From positions 310,001-374,000 of the forward strand of contig BPGU01000003.1 of the NCBI GenBank assembly GCA_026003195.1: a DNA stretch of 64,000 nt, written 5' to 3'. Source of the DNA: Armatimonadota bacterium. GTDB lineage: Bacteria > Armatimonadota > HRBIN16. A model generated the notes under the pieces. That model was not told where the DNA came from, did no database searches, and saw only the letters and a list, made by a program, of their open reading frames with translations. The translations under genes were made by a program, and so were the position numbers. Every line of letters begins with the position of its first letter. Within the stretch, counting starts at the first letter, position 1. Positions 1-10,644 of the stretch are shown here, piece after piece.

Positions 1-1
1 G

Positions 2-799
2 ACCAAGTTCTTTCTGAAGCAGAACGACCACATCACGGTAGAGACCACACGCGGCGAATGGTTGAATCGCCCCGCTCCGGTGACTCTGCACAGCGACGCC
101 AGTGAACCTTACTACCAAAACCTGAAGAACGTGGAACACCTGTTTATCGACAGCCTGTGGCATAAACGCTATGCAGAAGCCGCCTCCGCCCTGCTGCGGT
201 GGTATGCTACCCTGCTGGCTCGAGTGGTGCCTGAAGGCTACAACAACTCTAGCGAACAGTTTACAGAGTTTTGTGTGCAGAGGCTAGGACGCGCTCTGTA
301 CGTGCCAAACACCCAGTGGCTACTGGCAGATAGTCTGGACCTCACCCCCCGCAACTGTCTGTTGAATGAAATGACCGGTGAGGTTACGGTCATTGACCTC
401 GAGTGGGACGTGGGTCTGTTGCTTCCTCTAGACCTGGTGGTGGATAGAGGGATGCTGTATCTGGTGCAGAAGGTGAGCGATTTCTTCGGCACCGACCTGC
501 TCAACCGCCGCGGCGAATGGAACCTGCCACGTGCCCTGTTGAGTCGTCTGCCTCCTCAGCTGAGAAAAGGTAAGGTGGCGGATATTCATCTTTGGGAATA
601 CTGGTTCCAGATGGCGGTGCTACGCGGTGATTTCGGCTACCACCTTTCCGAACAAGACCATCGTGCTGCCGCCATCGGCGCCAATCTGAGCCGCCGCAGC
701 TGGTTCGCCCGCCTGTTGCGCCGACTGGGAGATGCCTCGCGCTCGCCGGGGCTGGTTGGTGCTTCCTTACGTCGCCTGCGTAAGATCACCGGGGTGTAG
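2..799 (+). CDS. C-terminal part of an unidentified protein (5' end outside window)
   Basis: The reading frame is open from the left edge, so the TTG at 62 is not the true start; at least 265 residues are present. No family is recognised with confidence. The stretch DLTPRNCLLN...VIDLEWDV has the spacing of the catalytic/metal loop of kinase-fold phosphotransferases (D-x-x-P-x-N then I-D-x-E), a motif also found in the tail of some polysaccharide-modifying methyltransferases and glycosyltransferases. The C-terminus is basic (RRLRKITGV). It is followed after 58 bases by a co-directional sugar isomerase-like gene. Function is left open; a role in envelope polysaccharide synthesis is only a guess. 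Confidence 0.55.
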   Translation, partial: TKFFLKQNDHITVETTRGEWLNRPAPVTLHSDASEPYYQNLKNVEHLFIDSLWHKRYAEAASALLRWYATLLARVVPEGYNNSSEQFTEFCVQRLGRALYVPNTQWLLADSLDLTPRNCLLNEMTGEVTVIDLEWDVGLLLPLDLVVDRGMLYLVQKVSDFFGTDLLNRRGEWNLPRALLSRLPPQLRKGKVADIHLWEYWFQMAVLRGDFGYHLSEQDHRAAAIGANLSRRSWFARLLRRLGDASRSPGLVGASLRRLRKITGV

Positions 800-857
800 A
801 GGAACCCCTCTACGCACGGCGAACATATCTTCCATACCAAACACAGGAGACCTTCCC

Positions 858-1637
858 ATGAGTGACGTCATCCTCGCCTGCAACGTATACAGCTACGGCA
901 GATACCGTTCGCGGGCGTTTGAGCACATGAGAGCCGTCGGTATCCGCTACGCTGAGGTCAGCATCGACAAACCCGAGGACGCTGACGAATGGCTGAGACA
1001 GATGGAACCGTTTGACCTGCGCGTTTCCAGTGTGATATGCCCCTGCGATGTCTCTTCGGACGAGGGTGCGGAGAGCTTTGCCAGCATCGCTCAAGCGGTG
1101 CAGAAGATGGGGGCAATCATCGCTTTCGTCAGCGTGCACGCAGGGGAAGTACCTCTGCCCGATGTGTACCGCCGCCTGCGACGTATGGGCGACATCGCCG
1201 GGGAACTGGGGGTAAAGGTGGCAATGGAGACGCATCCCGACCTCATCACCAACGGCGACGTGGCTTTGCAGACGATGCAGGCGGTTGCCCATCCGAATGT
1301 GGGCATTAACTTCGACACCGCCAATATCTACTACTACAACGAGGGCACGGATTCGGTGACCGAGCTGCGAAAGGTGCTTCCCCACGTCTTCAGCGTGCAT
1401 CTGAAAGATACCAACGGCAAGCCCCGCACGTGGTACTTTCCTACGTTGGGACAGGGGGTGGTGGACTTTCCGCAGATCTTCCGCCTGCTGCTGGAGCGAG
1501 GCTTCCGGGGACCCTTCACGATGGAGCTGGAGGGTATCGAGGGGGAGAACCTGACCGAAGAGCAGCAGATGGAGCGCGTGGCACAATCCTATGAGTATGT
1601 GCGCGGTATCTTGGAACGGTGGAAGCAAAACCGTTGA
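858..1637 (+). CDS. sugar phosphate isomerase/epimerase-like TIM-barrel protein
   Basis: A 259-residue protein starting at the ATG at 858, preceded by the ribosome site AGGAGA at 845-850; an upstream in-frame ATG at 732 lies inside the previous gene and has no such site. It fits the xylose isomerase-like/AP endonuclease 2 TIM barrel: METHPDL in the middle, NFDTANIYYYNEG, HVFSVHLKDTNG and MELEGIEGEN supply the Glu, Asp, His and Glu that normally bind a divalent metal. Family members isomerise or epimerise sugars, inositols or sugar phosphates; the substrate cannot be read from the sequence. It overlaps the next gene by 19 bases, so the two are probably translated together. Confidence 0.8.
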   Translation: MSDVILACNVYSYGRYRSRAFEHMRAVGIRYAEVSIDKPEDADEWLRQMEPFDLRVSSVICPCDVSSDEGAESFASIAQAVQKMGAIIAFVSVHAGEVPLPDVYRRLRRMGDIAGELGVKVAMETHPDLITNGDVALQTMQAVAHPNVGINFDTANIYYYNEGTDSVTELRKVLPHVFSVHLKDTNGKPRTWYFPTLGQGVVDFPQIFRLLLERGFRGPFTMELEGIEGENLTEEQQMERVAQSYEYVRGILERWKQNR

Positions 1638-2413
1638 CACCCTATCTGAGCTTTGACCGCGTTGCTGACGATTACGACGCGACCCGCTTCCTGCCGGAGG
1701 AGGTACGGGGGGTGGTGGTGGAGCAGATGGTCTCCACTGTTTCTCTCGCCTCTGGAGACTGGTTGCTGGATGCAGGGGTGGGCACGGGGCGTTTCGCGCT
1801 TCCGGTGGCACGGTGTGGGGTGAATGTGCTGGGGCTGGACGTATCGCTCCATATGATGCACCAGCTGCTGCAGAAACACCCCCCTGCCAACCTGCATCTG
1901 GCACAGGCAGACTTGAGGCGGATGCCCGTGCAGTCAGGCTCTGTCTCGGCGGTGCTGGTGGCGCATGTGTTACACCTGATTGCGGACTGGCGCGAGGTGC
2001 TGCTGGAATGCCGACGGGTGCTGCGACCGGGAGGCGTGCTGTTTCTGCTTTACGAGAGTGGCAAGCGTTTTCCGGCGCGAGAGTACTATCTGCAGCTGGC
2101 GGGCGAACGGGGCGTGCTGCGCCCGACGCTGGGAGCACACAGTGCCGATGAGGTGTTGCAGTTTGTGCAGGAGGTGGGAGGAACGGTTACGCTTGCCGAA
2201 CACCCATCCCTGCAGTGGCAAGCGCGACGTACTCACCGCGAAGTGCTGGAGGAACTGGAGAAACGCACCTATTCGCAGCTGTGGGACATCCCCGACGAGG
2301 CGCATCGGGAGCTGATAGAGCAGACGCTACGGTATGTGCGCGAGCAGTTCGGCAGCGAGGACGAAGTGTATACCGCCGAAGCAGTGGTGAAGTTGTATGC
2401 GGTGAGGTTCTGA
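1619..2413 (+). CDS. class I SAM-dependent methyltransferase
   Basis: 264 residues from a GTG start that overlaps the end of the preceding isomerase-like gene. The Rossmann methyltransferase signature is clear: motif I LLDAGVGTGRF (about residues 49-59), the acidic end of beta-2 at GLDVS, LAQADLRRMPV, then VLVAHVLHLIADW and ECRRVLRPGGVLFLLYE. This order is that of the UbiE/Methyltransf_11 family, which moves a methyl group from S-adenosylmethionine to small molecules. The acceptor is unknown. The C-terminal 90 residues, rich in charged residues, are probably the substrate-specific part. Confidence 0.85.
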   Translation: MEAKPLTPYLSFDRVADDYDATRFLPEEVRGVVVEQMVSTVSLASGDWLLDAGVGTGRFALPVARCGVNVLGLDVSLHMMHQLLQKHPPANLHLAQADLRRMPVQSGSVSAVLVAHVLHLIADWREVLLECRRVLRPGGVLFLLYESGKRFPAREYYLQLAGERGVLRPTLGAHSADEVLQFVQEVGGTVTLAEHPSLQWQARRTHREVLEELEKRTYSQLWDIPDEAHRELIEQTLRYVREQFGSEDEVYTAEAVVKLYAVRF

Positions 2414-2420
2414 GGTCACC

Positions 2421-2450
2421 TTGTGTTTCCTGACTACCGCAAGATATACT
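2421..2450 (+). promoter_or_regulatory. sigma-70-type promoter upstream of hflX
   Basis: TTGTGT at 2421-2426 and TATACT at 2445-2450 are separated by 18 bases. The -10 lies about 50 bases upstream of the hflX ATG, in the short gap after the methyltransferase gene, so hflX probably has its own transcript. Confidence 0.55.
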
Positions 2451-2500
2451 AATGGTGGAGAGTACCATTCTGAATCTCCGCTGAAGAGGTGCAGGCAACG

Positions 2501-3823
2501 ATGCCACAAAGGAGCTTTACTCCTTCACTGGAGACAACCGAAGTGCAGCATCCCGTACCACGCTTACACGTGGTGCAGGAGCGCGAGCGCGCTTTTCTCA
2601 TCTACGTCAACCCCGACCCCGAGCTGGACAGCTATGTGGAGGAGGAGTTGCGTGCCCTGTGCGACACCGCCGGTCTGGAAGTGGTTGGAGAGAGCCGACA
2701 GCGGCGTACTCGCCCAGACGCTGCCACCTTCATCGGCAGGGGCAAGGCAGAACTGCTCTTTCCACAGGTGCGTGAGGTCAATGCCGATGTGGTCATCGTG
2801 GACGATGACCTGACGCCCTTGCAACAGCGCAACCTGGAAGACATCCTGCAGACGCGCGTGATAGACCGCACCGAACTCATCCTGCAGATTTTCGCCCAGC
2901 GCGCCCACACCCGCGAGGGGAAACTGCAGGTGGAGCTGGCGCGATTAACCTACGAACTGCCCCGCCTGATGAGCGTCTACACCAAGTTCGAGCAGCAAGC
3001 GGGACATATCGGCGTGCGCGGTGGACCGGGCGAGACCAAGCTGGAGCAGGACCGGCGCAAGGTGCGCGAACGCATCGCCGACCTGCAGCGCGAGCTGGAA
3101 CAGGTCGCTCGCCAGCGCAGCCAACAGCGACAGGGCAGGCGCAGGTTGCCTTTCCCGTTCGGGGCGCTGGTGGGGTACACCAGCGCAGGCAAATCCACCC
3201 TGCTGAACACCTTGTCGGGCGCGCATATCTACACCGATGAGCATCTCTTCGCAACACTCGACCCCACCGTGCGTCGTATTGTGCTACCTGACGGCTGGGG
3301 TGTGTTGTTGTCGGATACGGTGGGTTTCATCCGTAATCTCCCTCATTCGCTGGTGGCTGCCTTTCGCGCCACGCTAGAAGAGGTGACCGAGGCGGACTTC
3401 TTGATTCACGTGGTGGACGCCAGCCATCCCCAGCTGGAGCTTCAGAGACAGGCAGTGATGAACGTGCTGGCGGAGCTGGGCGCGCACAACAAACCTATCA
3501 TCACCGCATACAACAAAGCGGACCTGGTGAAAGATACCTACCGCCTGCGCCAGCTGGTAGCGGAGACGCCTAACGCGGTGTACATCTCCGCGCTGAAAGC
3601 GGAGGGTATCCCTGAGCTCATGAACCACATCCTTGCCACCCTGCAGTCATTGCTGCAGCCGGTGAAAGTGCGCTTACCCTACACGCAGAGCAACCTGCTG
3701 GCTCAGTGCTACGATCTGGGGCGCGTACACAGCGCGGAGTATACGGCGGATGGCATTCTGGTAGTGGCAGAGGTCACTCACGACCTGGCGGAGCAGCTCA
3801 AGCCTTACCGCGTGCAAGACTGA
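2501..3823 (+). CDS. hflX: ribosome-associated GTPase HflX
   Basis: 440 residues. The ATG at 2501 is preferred over an in-frame GTG at 2489 because GAAGAGG at 2483-2489 is then a well-spaced ribosome site. HflX binds the large ribosomal subunit and helps split stalled or hibernating 70S ribosomes. The N-terminal HflX domain is followed by the glycine-rich linker with GGPGETKLEQDRR and a coiled coil. The G domain shows G1 GYTSAGKST (about residue 225), G3 DTVGF (about 271) and G4 NKAD (about 338). Length is normal for the family. It stands as a single gene with its own promoter. Confidence 0.97.
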   Translation: MPQRSFTPSLETTEVQHPVPRLHVVQERERAFLIYVNPDPELDSYVEEELRALCDTAGLEVVGESRQRRTRPDAATFIGRGKAELLFPQVREVNADVVIVDDDLTPLQQRNLEDILQTRVIDRTELILQIFAQRAHTREGKLQVELARLTYELPRLMSVYTKFEQQAGHIGVRGGPGETKLEQDRRKVRERIADLQRELEQVARQRSQQRQGRRRLPFPFGALVGYTSAGKSTLLNTLSGAHIYTDEHLFATLDPTVRRIVLPDGWGVLLSDTVGFIRNLPHSLVAAFRATLEEVTEADFLIHVVDASHPQLELQRQAVMNVLAELGAHNKPIITAYNKADLVKDTYRLRQLVAETPNAVYISALKAEGIPELMNHILATLQSLLQPVKVRLPYTQSNLLAQCYDLGRVHSAEYTADGILVVAEVTHDLAEQLKPYRVQD

Positions 3824-3900
3824 GCCCTTTGAACATTTCTCCTCCAGCGACGTCTACGCCAGACGGAAGACCAATCTACCTCGTGTGAGGAGGGATAACC

Positions 3901-4425
3901 ATGTTACGCAAGTGGCTCTGGTTAGGCGTTCTGGCGATAGCCACAACAGCGTTTGCGCAAACCTACACGGTGAAAGGCTCCGCCGGTTGGGGCACTGCGG
4001 TGAGCGAGAACGGCAAACCCGGTCTGTTCCGGTATGAGGTGAAGAAGATTATCCACAACGACACCCAGAGGGTAACGCTGCAGGGCTTTTTCCACTTCAC
4101 CGCGGTGAACCGTGAGGAGCGTACGGAAGCAACCGTAAGCCTGGTGAGACTGACCGCGTATGGCCAGCGGATCACCGCTACCGAAAAGGTCGCGGAGTTC
4201 AAAGGGCTGGCGGTGCTGTCGGTAGTGTCGCCCCGGGGTGGGAAAAGGATACGCGGAGAGGTAACGGTGGTCGCGAAGGATAACCGCGCTCCCAACGTGC
4301 AGGAGGGCACACCCGACGAGATTCTGGTGCGTTTCGTGGCTGGCGACCCAACGAAGCCATTTGTGTTTCGAGGGAAGGTCGTTAGCGGAAACATCGTGAT
4401 TTTCGAGAGGTACTTGCCTCGCTAG
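3901..4425 (+). CDS. small exported protein of unknown function
   Basis: 174 residues with a typical Sec signal peptide: MLRKWLWLGVLAIATTAFAQ, cleavage probably after AFAQ at residues 17-20. GAGGAGGGATAACC precedes the ATG. The mature part (about 155 residues) alternates hydrophobic and polar residues as in a beta-sandwich and has no cysteine. No family is recognised. It is monocistronic, with a hairpin repeat downstream. Probably periplasmic or surface-exposed. Confidence 0.7.
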   Translation: MLRKWLWLGVLAIATTAFAQTYTVKGSAGWGTAVSENGKPGLFRYEVKKIIHNDTQRVTLQGFFHFTAVNREERTEATVSLVRLTAYGQRITATEKVAEFKGLAVLSVVSPRGGKRIRGEVTVVAKDNRAPNVQEGTPDEILVRFVAGDPTKPFVFRGKVVSGNIVIFERYLPR

Positions 4426-4477
4426 CAGTCTGTCAAGGCTTCTATGGTAAATGCGCCAGACCAACCTCACCCCCGTC

Positions 4478-4500
4478 CCCCTCTCCTACGAGGAGAGGGG
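4478..4500. repeat. intergenic hairpin repeat, CCCCTCTCCT type (copy 1)
   Basis: CCCCTCTCCT / ACG / AGGAGAGGGG forms a perfect 10-bp stem with a 3-base loop. It sits between two convergent genes (ends at 4425 and 4610), where it could stop transcription from both sides. Similar stems occur at 20707-20729 and 56640-56662, each embedded in a CCTCACCCCC-like context. Confidence 0.75.
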
Positions 4501-4554
4501 TGTCTGCGCGTTCCCTCTTCGCTCGTAGGGAAGGGGTTGGGTTCAGACGCCGAC

Positions 4555-4578
4555 GGCTCGGCGGGAGCCTCGCTCTCC
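4555..4578 (+). repeat. dispersed GC-rich repeat (copy 1, plus orientation)
   Basis: GGCTCGGCGGGAGCCTCGCTCTCC. The core GGCGGGAGCCTCGCCCTCC recurs in intergenic DNA at about 9613, 12737, 56965 and 60570 in either orientation. GGCTC and GAGCC can pair, so the unit is REP-like. Confidence 0.75.
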
Positions 4579-4609
4579 ACAGGAGGAGGCAAGTATCGTG
4601 CTGGACAGA

Positions 4610-5452
4610 CTACTCATGCTCAGGCTGTTCGCCAGTGCGCTGCGGGTCCACCATCTCCACTACAGGCTTGCCATCCCGCTCTACCCACACGCCGCACGGA
4701 CCGCCTCCTTCGCTGATACCCAGTTCCACGACGGTGCCATCCATGCGCAGCACGGGGTGATAGAAGCGCGCGATTTTCTCGGCGTCGCCCACGGCGTAGT
4801 GCCCGATGAGCGCGCGGCGAAACCGATCCTGGGTGCGGTTGGGGTTGCTGCCGTGTATTAATGAGCCGTTGAAGAACAGCACATCGCCCGGTTCCATGAT
4901 CACAGGCACGATGGGCATATCTTTGGGCACGGGCACGGTGATGTCGGTAAAACTCTGTGTGGTATCGGCAGGGATGGTGCACAGGACGGGCAGGTCTTGA
5001 GTGCCCGGTACCACCATCAGGCAGCCGTTCTCCTCATCGCAATAGTCCAGAGCCATCCATGCGGCGATGCACGTGCCCGGCTGCACGCGCAGGTAGAAGT
5101 TGTCCTGGTGCAGTGCCTGTCCGCGCGCGCCCGGTGGCTTGAAGTACAGCATAGTTTGCACCGCATACGGTTCCTTGCCCAATAAAGTGGTCATGCACGC
5201 ATTCAGGCGTGGGTCGATCATCCACTTCAGGCTGACCTCGTCCCAGCGGTGCATGTGAATCATGCGAGGATAGCGTTTAAGCGGGTCGTTACTGGTGGGG
5301 TCTACCCCTTGAAAGTCACCCGGGTAGGAACCCGATTCGCGCAGGCGCATGTAATGGTCCATATAGAACTCTGCCTCCTGTCGGCTGAAGAGACCGCGCG
5401 CTACCGTATAGCCGTCACGATGATACTGTTCTACTTGCTCTGCTGTGAGCAT
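4610..5452 (-). CDS. phytanoyl-CoA dioxygenase (PhyH) family oxygenase
   Basis: 280 residues; the ATG is preceded on the minus strand by AAGGAGGG. The family are Fe(II)/2-oxoglutarate-dependent oxygenases that hydroxylate lipids, alkaloids or other small molecules. The metal triad is visible: H and D in ALHQDNFYL (about residues 115-117) and H in GSLIHGSNPN (about 200), with the 2-oxoglutarate-binding Arg likely in RFRRALIGHY. Length is normal. The substrate is not predictable. It follows glnB on the same strand, but a strong hairpin at 5546-5575 separates the two, so it is likely an independent unit. Confidence 0.85.
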   Translation of the reverse strand: MLTAEQVEQYHRDGYTVARGLFSRQEAEFYMDHYMRLRESGSYPGDFQGVDPTSNDPLKRYPRMIHMHRWDEVSLKWMIDPRLNACMTTLLGKEPYAVQTMLYFKPPGARGQALHQDNFYLRVQPGTCIAAWMALDYCDEENGCLMVVPGTQDLPVLCTIPADTTQSFTDITVPVPKDMPIVPVIMEPGDVLFFNGSLIHGSNPNRTQDRFRRALIGHYAVGDAEKIARFYHPVLRMDGTVVELGISEGGGPCGVWVERDGKPVVEMVDPQRTGEQPEHE

Positions 5453-5545
5453 CGTGCACTCCCTCCTTAGTGTTTAGCGTATAAAAATACTACCCTAAGC
5501 AGTGGGATGCTGTAAAGGGTGCCGCGACGGCTGTGTTGCGGTAAA

Positions 5546-5575
5546 CAGGCTCCACCCTGTGCAGGGTGGAGCCTG
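5546..5575 (-). terminator. terminator-like hairpin after glnB
   Basis: CAGGCTCCACCCTG and its complement CAGGGTGGAGCCTG form a stem of at least 13 bp just downstream of the glnB stop. On the minus strand it is followed by TTTACC, a weak U-tract. It marks the end of the porin-amtB-glnB unit. Confidence 0.65.
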
Positions 5576-5594
5576 CGTGGGAGAAGTCTCGCCC

Positions 5595-7464
<1,870 letters not shown>

Positions 7465-7476
7465 CGTAGCACCTCC

Positions 7477-8520
7477 CTAAAATCGGTACACCTGCGAGTA
7501 CATCACGGTGAACTGTTGCTTCTTGGTCGCGGCTCCAGCCTCGTCCAGGAAGAAGGGCTGATTGGATCTGTCCATGCGCACCTCGAAGCGGCTCACAGAG
7601 GAACCGAGGGGATACTCGTAGGTGATAGTGAATTCGCTGAGCTTTTGTGCGACACCCGTGCGAAAGCCGTCCTTATCGTCCATATAGGAGTAGCGCAGGG
7701 CAATCGCACGCCCTCTGGGCAGGGCACGCCGATAGTACACCGCGTAGCCCAGCCACTTCGCGCTTGCCGATCGATCCTCGCCGTAGTCGAAGTTCACCCC
7801 GACTTTATCCGCTCCCAGCGTGTAAAACAGCACGGTATCCCATACGGTGCGTGCGCCGCTGGCGGGGGCTATCGCCTCATCGCCGGTGATCACGTTCTGA
7901 ATGAAACTAAGGCGATCGCTAGAGTAGCTGGCAGCCAGGTGCAAGCTCTTTTTGCCGTTATTGTCCTCTGTGACGTCCCAACCGTTGACCAGCATCGCCT
8001 GCAATCCCCAGCCTGCGCCGAGACTGGTAGATGCGCGGATGCCTGTGTGGTAGAAGGGAATAGCGTACACGAAGGGCAGCGAGCGCGAGTAGTTGTCGTT
8101 CGCGCTGGATTCGATGACCTCGGCTCCCAGCGCAGTCACGAACTTGCCCACGTCTACCGTCCAGTTGCCGACGCTGGTGGTGAGGAAGGCTTGTTGCAAC
8201 AGTTTGAACCTGTCCTCGCCGGGGCTGTAGTGTACCAGGTCGGCGGTTTTGCCGGCGGTGAGAGTCAGCGTGAACCCAACAGGCTCGGGCTGACTCTTGA
8301 GTGTCACCTCCAGCAGGCTGAGGCTCAGCGAGCCGGAACGCTGGTCGAAAGCGCGCACCACATTCTGGTTGGTGCCGTTGGCATCGGATGGAGGGTTGTT
8401 CAAGTTGTAGCCTGCATACACGTCTAGCAGACCGCTGACCTCCACCTTGGGCGTGCCCTGTGTGTGCACTGCAACGGCACCCCACAGCACGCACATGACG
8501 CATAGAGAGAAACGTCGCAT
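7477..8520 (-). CDS. outer-membrane beta-barrel porin (OmpL/bbp2-like), first gene of amtB operon
   Basis: 347 residues. The start is the ATG at 8520 (MRRFSLCVMCV), which has GAGGAGG seven bases upstream; the frame extends further 5' but without coding character. A signal peptide is followed by a barrel of alternating strands starting VEVSGLLDVYAGYNLN and ending in the aromatic-terminal strand QQFTVMYSQVYRF, the usual Bam recognition end. Such porins are often linked to amtB-glnK in diderm phyla. It is inferred to admit ammonium or small nitrogen compounds through the outer membrane. It confirms a Gram-negative-type envelope. Confidence 0.82.
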   Translation of the reverse strand: MRRFSLCVMCVLWGAVAVHTQGTPKVEVSGLLDVYAGYNLNNPPSDANGTNQNVVRAFDQRSGSLSLSLLEVTLKSQPEPVGFTLTLTAGKTADLVHYSPGEDRFKLLQQAFLTTSVGNWTVDVGKFVTALGAEVIESSANDNYSRSLPFVYAIPFYHTGIRASTSLGAGWGLQAMLVNGWDVTEDNNGKKSLHLAASYSSDRLSFIQNVITGDEAIAPASGARTVWDTVLFYTLGADKVGVNFDYGEDRSASAKWLGYAVYYRRALPRGRAIALRYSYMDDKDGFRTGVAQKLSEFTITYEYPLGSSVSRFEVRMDRSNQPFFLDEAGAATKKQQFTVMYSQVYRF

Positions 8521-8744
8521 CCATGTACCTCCTCTGAAATGAGTTGTTGCTTGGTTGTTTTTGGGAAGTCTCGTGGAGTGGCGTAAAAGCCTCTCCGGTC
8601 GCGGCGTTGCGTGCAAAGTGGGATCGCTGCAGTGCGTGTCTAACGCCTTTGAGTAGCCGAATCCCAAAACGGCGGACACTCGCTGGCGACGCCTCTGTCT
8701 GCCGTTTCTGAGGGGGACAACCTTGTCACATCCTTGACGATACC

Positions 8745-8774
8745 ACTATACCACAGATACAGGCTGTTCGTCAA
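8745..8774 (-). promoter_or_regulatory. promoter of the porin-amtB-glnB operon
   Basis: Read on the minus strand, TTGACG (8774-8769), 18 bases, then TATAGT (8750-8745). Transcription would begin near 8738 and leave a leader of about 220 nt before the porin ATG. The -35 overlaps the 3' end of the upstream phosphorylase gene. Confidence 0.7.
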
Positions 8775-9532
8775 GCTATATTCGCGCACGTAGTGCACGC
8801 CCCTTGCGGAATCGCCTGAAACGCCCGGCTCAGCCATTGCAGCAGCACGGGGCGTCGGCTGGTCATCATGGCCACTACCTCTTCATGAGAAAGGCGCGAG
8901 GGGGCAATACCTGCTGCCCAGTTGGTGACGATTGCAACGGTTGCATAACACATCCGCAGCTCGTGGGCAAACACTACCTCCGGTACACCCGTCATCCCCA
9001 CCACATCCGCTCCCCATTGAGCGAACATGCGGATTTCGGCGGGGGTTTCGTAGCGCGGTCCATCGGCGCACAGATAGGTTCCACCGAAGTGCACCGGCAC
9101 GTCCAGCGATTCTGCAGTACGTTCCAGAATGTGTCTCAGCTCGGGGCAGTAGGCGTGTGTGAAATCGGTGTGCACCACCTCGCCCGGTCGGTCGAAGATG
9201 GTGAGTGGCCGTTCACGGGTGAAATCGATAAAGTCGCTCATCAACACGAAGTCGCCGGGCTTCATCGCCTGGTTGAGAGACCCCACCGCCGCAGTGGCGA
9301 TGATACGGGTCACACCACACTGTTGCAGTGCCAGCATGTTCGCGCGGTAGTTGATGCGGTGCGGGGGTAAGGTATGTCCTTCGCCGTGTCGCGGCAGGAA
9401 AACCAGCGGAATGTCATTCAGATGCCCTTCCAGCACCGTCGCCTCGCCGTAGCGGGTACATAACACGCGCTTGCGCTCTACCCGGAAACCCGGCAGGTCA
9501 CTCATACCGGTGCCGCCTATCAGCGCGAGCAT
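8771..9532 (-). CDS. mtnP: S-methyl-5'-thioadenosine/thioinosine phosphorylase
   Basis: 253 residues. Two in-frame ATGs lie six bases apart (9538, 9532); the second is at proper distance from AAGGAAGG and gives the usual family N-terminus MLALIGGTG. The enzyme cleaves methylthioadenosine or methylthioinosine with phosphate in methionine salvage and polyamine metabolism. Family marks are the phosphate-binding GGTG, RHGEGH followed by PHRINYRANMLAL, TAAVGSL, CADGPRYETPAEIRMF and GMTGVPE. The adenosine-versus-inosine preference cannot be settled by eye. It lies upstream of the nitrogen operon, whose promoter overlaps its end. Confidence 0.93.
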   Translation of the reverse strand: MLALIGGTGMSDLPGFRVERKRVLCTRYGEATVLEGHLNDIPLVFLPRHGEGHTLPPHRINYRANMLALQQCGVTRIIATAAVGSLNQAMKPGDFVLMSDFIDFTRERPLTIFDRPGEVVHTDFTHAYCPELRHILERTAESLDVPVHFGGTYLCADGPRYETPAEIRMFAQWGADVVGMTGVPEVVFAHELRMCYATVAIVTNWAAGIAPSRLSHEEVVAMMTSRRPVLLQWLSRAFQAIPQGACTTCANIA

Positions 9533-9612
9533 GTCCATCACCTTCCTTGCCTTGGGTACGTAGCCTCTTCGCGGCGCACGGTGCGTTTTCCTGTTTGGGT
9601 TCCCGGTCGAAT

Positions 9613-9667
9613 CGAGGGTAAGGCTCCTGCCGAGCCAATTGTGTCGGGAGGAGCCTCGCCCCTCGCA
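9613..9667. repeat. dispersed GC-rich repeat (copy 2, two facing halves)
   Basis: AGGCTCCTGCCGAGCC (about 9621-9636) faces GGGAGGAGCCTCGCCCC (about 9646-9662), so two diverged half-copies stand in inverted orientation and can fold on each other. It lies between mtnP and the PEP-CTERM gene. Confidence 0.6.
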
Positions 9668-9692
9668 AGGGGATATGCCCCTTTGAAACCTC

Positions 9693-10448
9693 TTACGCTC
9701 GTCGGCGCCGCAGGAGCAAGCCAGCCACACCCAGCCCGAGAATGCTGAAGGTGGCGGGCTCGGGTACTACCGCCAGGTTGTCCAGATAGAAGGTGTAAGG
9801 ACCGACCACACCGCTATCCGCAGGGGTAATCGCCAGACACTCCAGCACCACTTTACCCGTCGTGGTTTCGAGGATGCCGTTGCCCGTGAAGCCGACTTTC
9901 GGCTCATTGGGAATGTCGAAGACGACCTGTACCCACTGGTTCTTGGCGGTGATGAGCTTGCCCGCGGGAGCATTGCCCGATTTGGAGGGTGCGCCCACAA
10001 ACTCGATAGTGCCCGAGGTCCCACCGTTCTCGCCGATATTGCCCGGAGGGTTGGACTCGCGCAAGCCCAGCGTCAAGCGGAAATCGGGCGTGCTCGCGGG
10101 CACATATACCCACAGGCTAAACGGCTGAGTCGCTGAGATGATCGGATTGGGCAGGTTCGCGGTGTTGAAGGTGGTCAATCGCAGCCAGGGGTTGGTCTGG
10201 GCTGGTTTGAACTGGAAGGATACCTTCAACGACTGTGTGCCCGACAGAGCCTGTTCGTTGTTGATAGCAGACAGGTTCGGCGATGCCTCCAGGAATCCGC
10301 TGGTGGAGCCGGATACGTTCGGAGTGCGAAAAACCACCTGTCCGTTCGCGCCCAGCGGGTATCCCTCAAAATCGGTGAGGAGTTGTGCCAGAGTGGGCAT
10401 CGCACACAGGGTGAATGCCGCGATGAGCAGCGCATGCCATTTTCGCAT
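9693..10448 (-). CDS. PEP-CTERM sorting domain protein
   Basis: 251 residues. The N-terminal signal peptide (MRKWHALLIAAFTLCAMPTLAQ) and C-terminal VPEPATFSILGLGVAGLLLRRRRA define a PEP-CTERM substrate: a membrane-anchored protein recognised by exosortase, cut, and probably released to the surface or matrix. The body (about 200 residues) has carbohydrate-binding-like features: LTDFEGYPLGANG near the start, then FSLWVYVPAS, VQVVFDIPN and YTFYLDNLAVV, the layout of a jelly-roll CBM-type beta-sandwich. No exosortase is in the window. AAGGAGG precedes the ATG. Confidence 0.88.
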   Translation of the reverse strand: MRKWHALLIAAFTLCAMPTLAQLLTDFEGYPLGANGQVVFRTPNVSGSTSGFLEASPNLSAINNEQALSGTQSLKVSFQFKPAQTNPWLRLTTFNTANLPNPIISATQPFSLWVYVPASTPDFRLTLGLRESNPPGNIGENGGTSGTIEFVGAPSKSGNAPAGKLITAKNQWVQVVFDIPNEPKVGFTGNGILETTTGKVVLECLAITPADSGVVGPYTFYLDNLAVVPEPATFSILGLGVAGLLLRRRRA

Positions 10449-10523
10449 GGTATGGAACCTCCTTTCGCAAACTGAGATGGGAGCAAAGCGTGTTCGATGC
10501 GAGCTCGCCTTTGCGCCGCGAGC

Positions 10524-10552
10524 AATATAGCATGTCCAGCAAAAGCTGTCAA
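10524..10552 (-). promoter_or_regulatory. promoter of the PEP-CTERM gene
   Basis: On the minus strand, TTGACA (10552-10547), 17 bases, TATATT (10529-10524). It gives a leader of about 70 nt before the ATG at 10448. Confidence 0.7.
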
Positions 10553-10644
10553 TATAAAAGGCAAAACGAGAAAAGATTCACGTATTTTTAATGGTTTCGT
10601 ATGTAGATATACTGGTGCAATGTTCCTCCAGCGGCGGAATCGGG

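Noticed and set aside
810-2138. 442-residue open frame on the minus strand
   Set aside because: Covers two genuine plus-strand genes with clear motifs; Pro/Arg/Ala-rich without structure.
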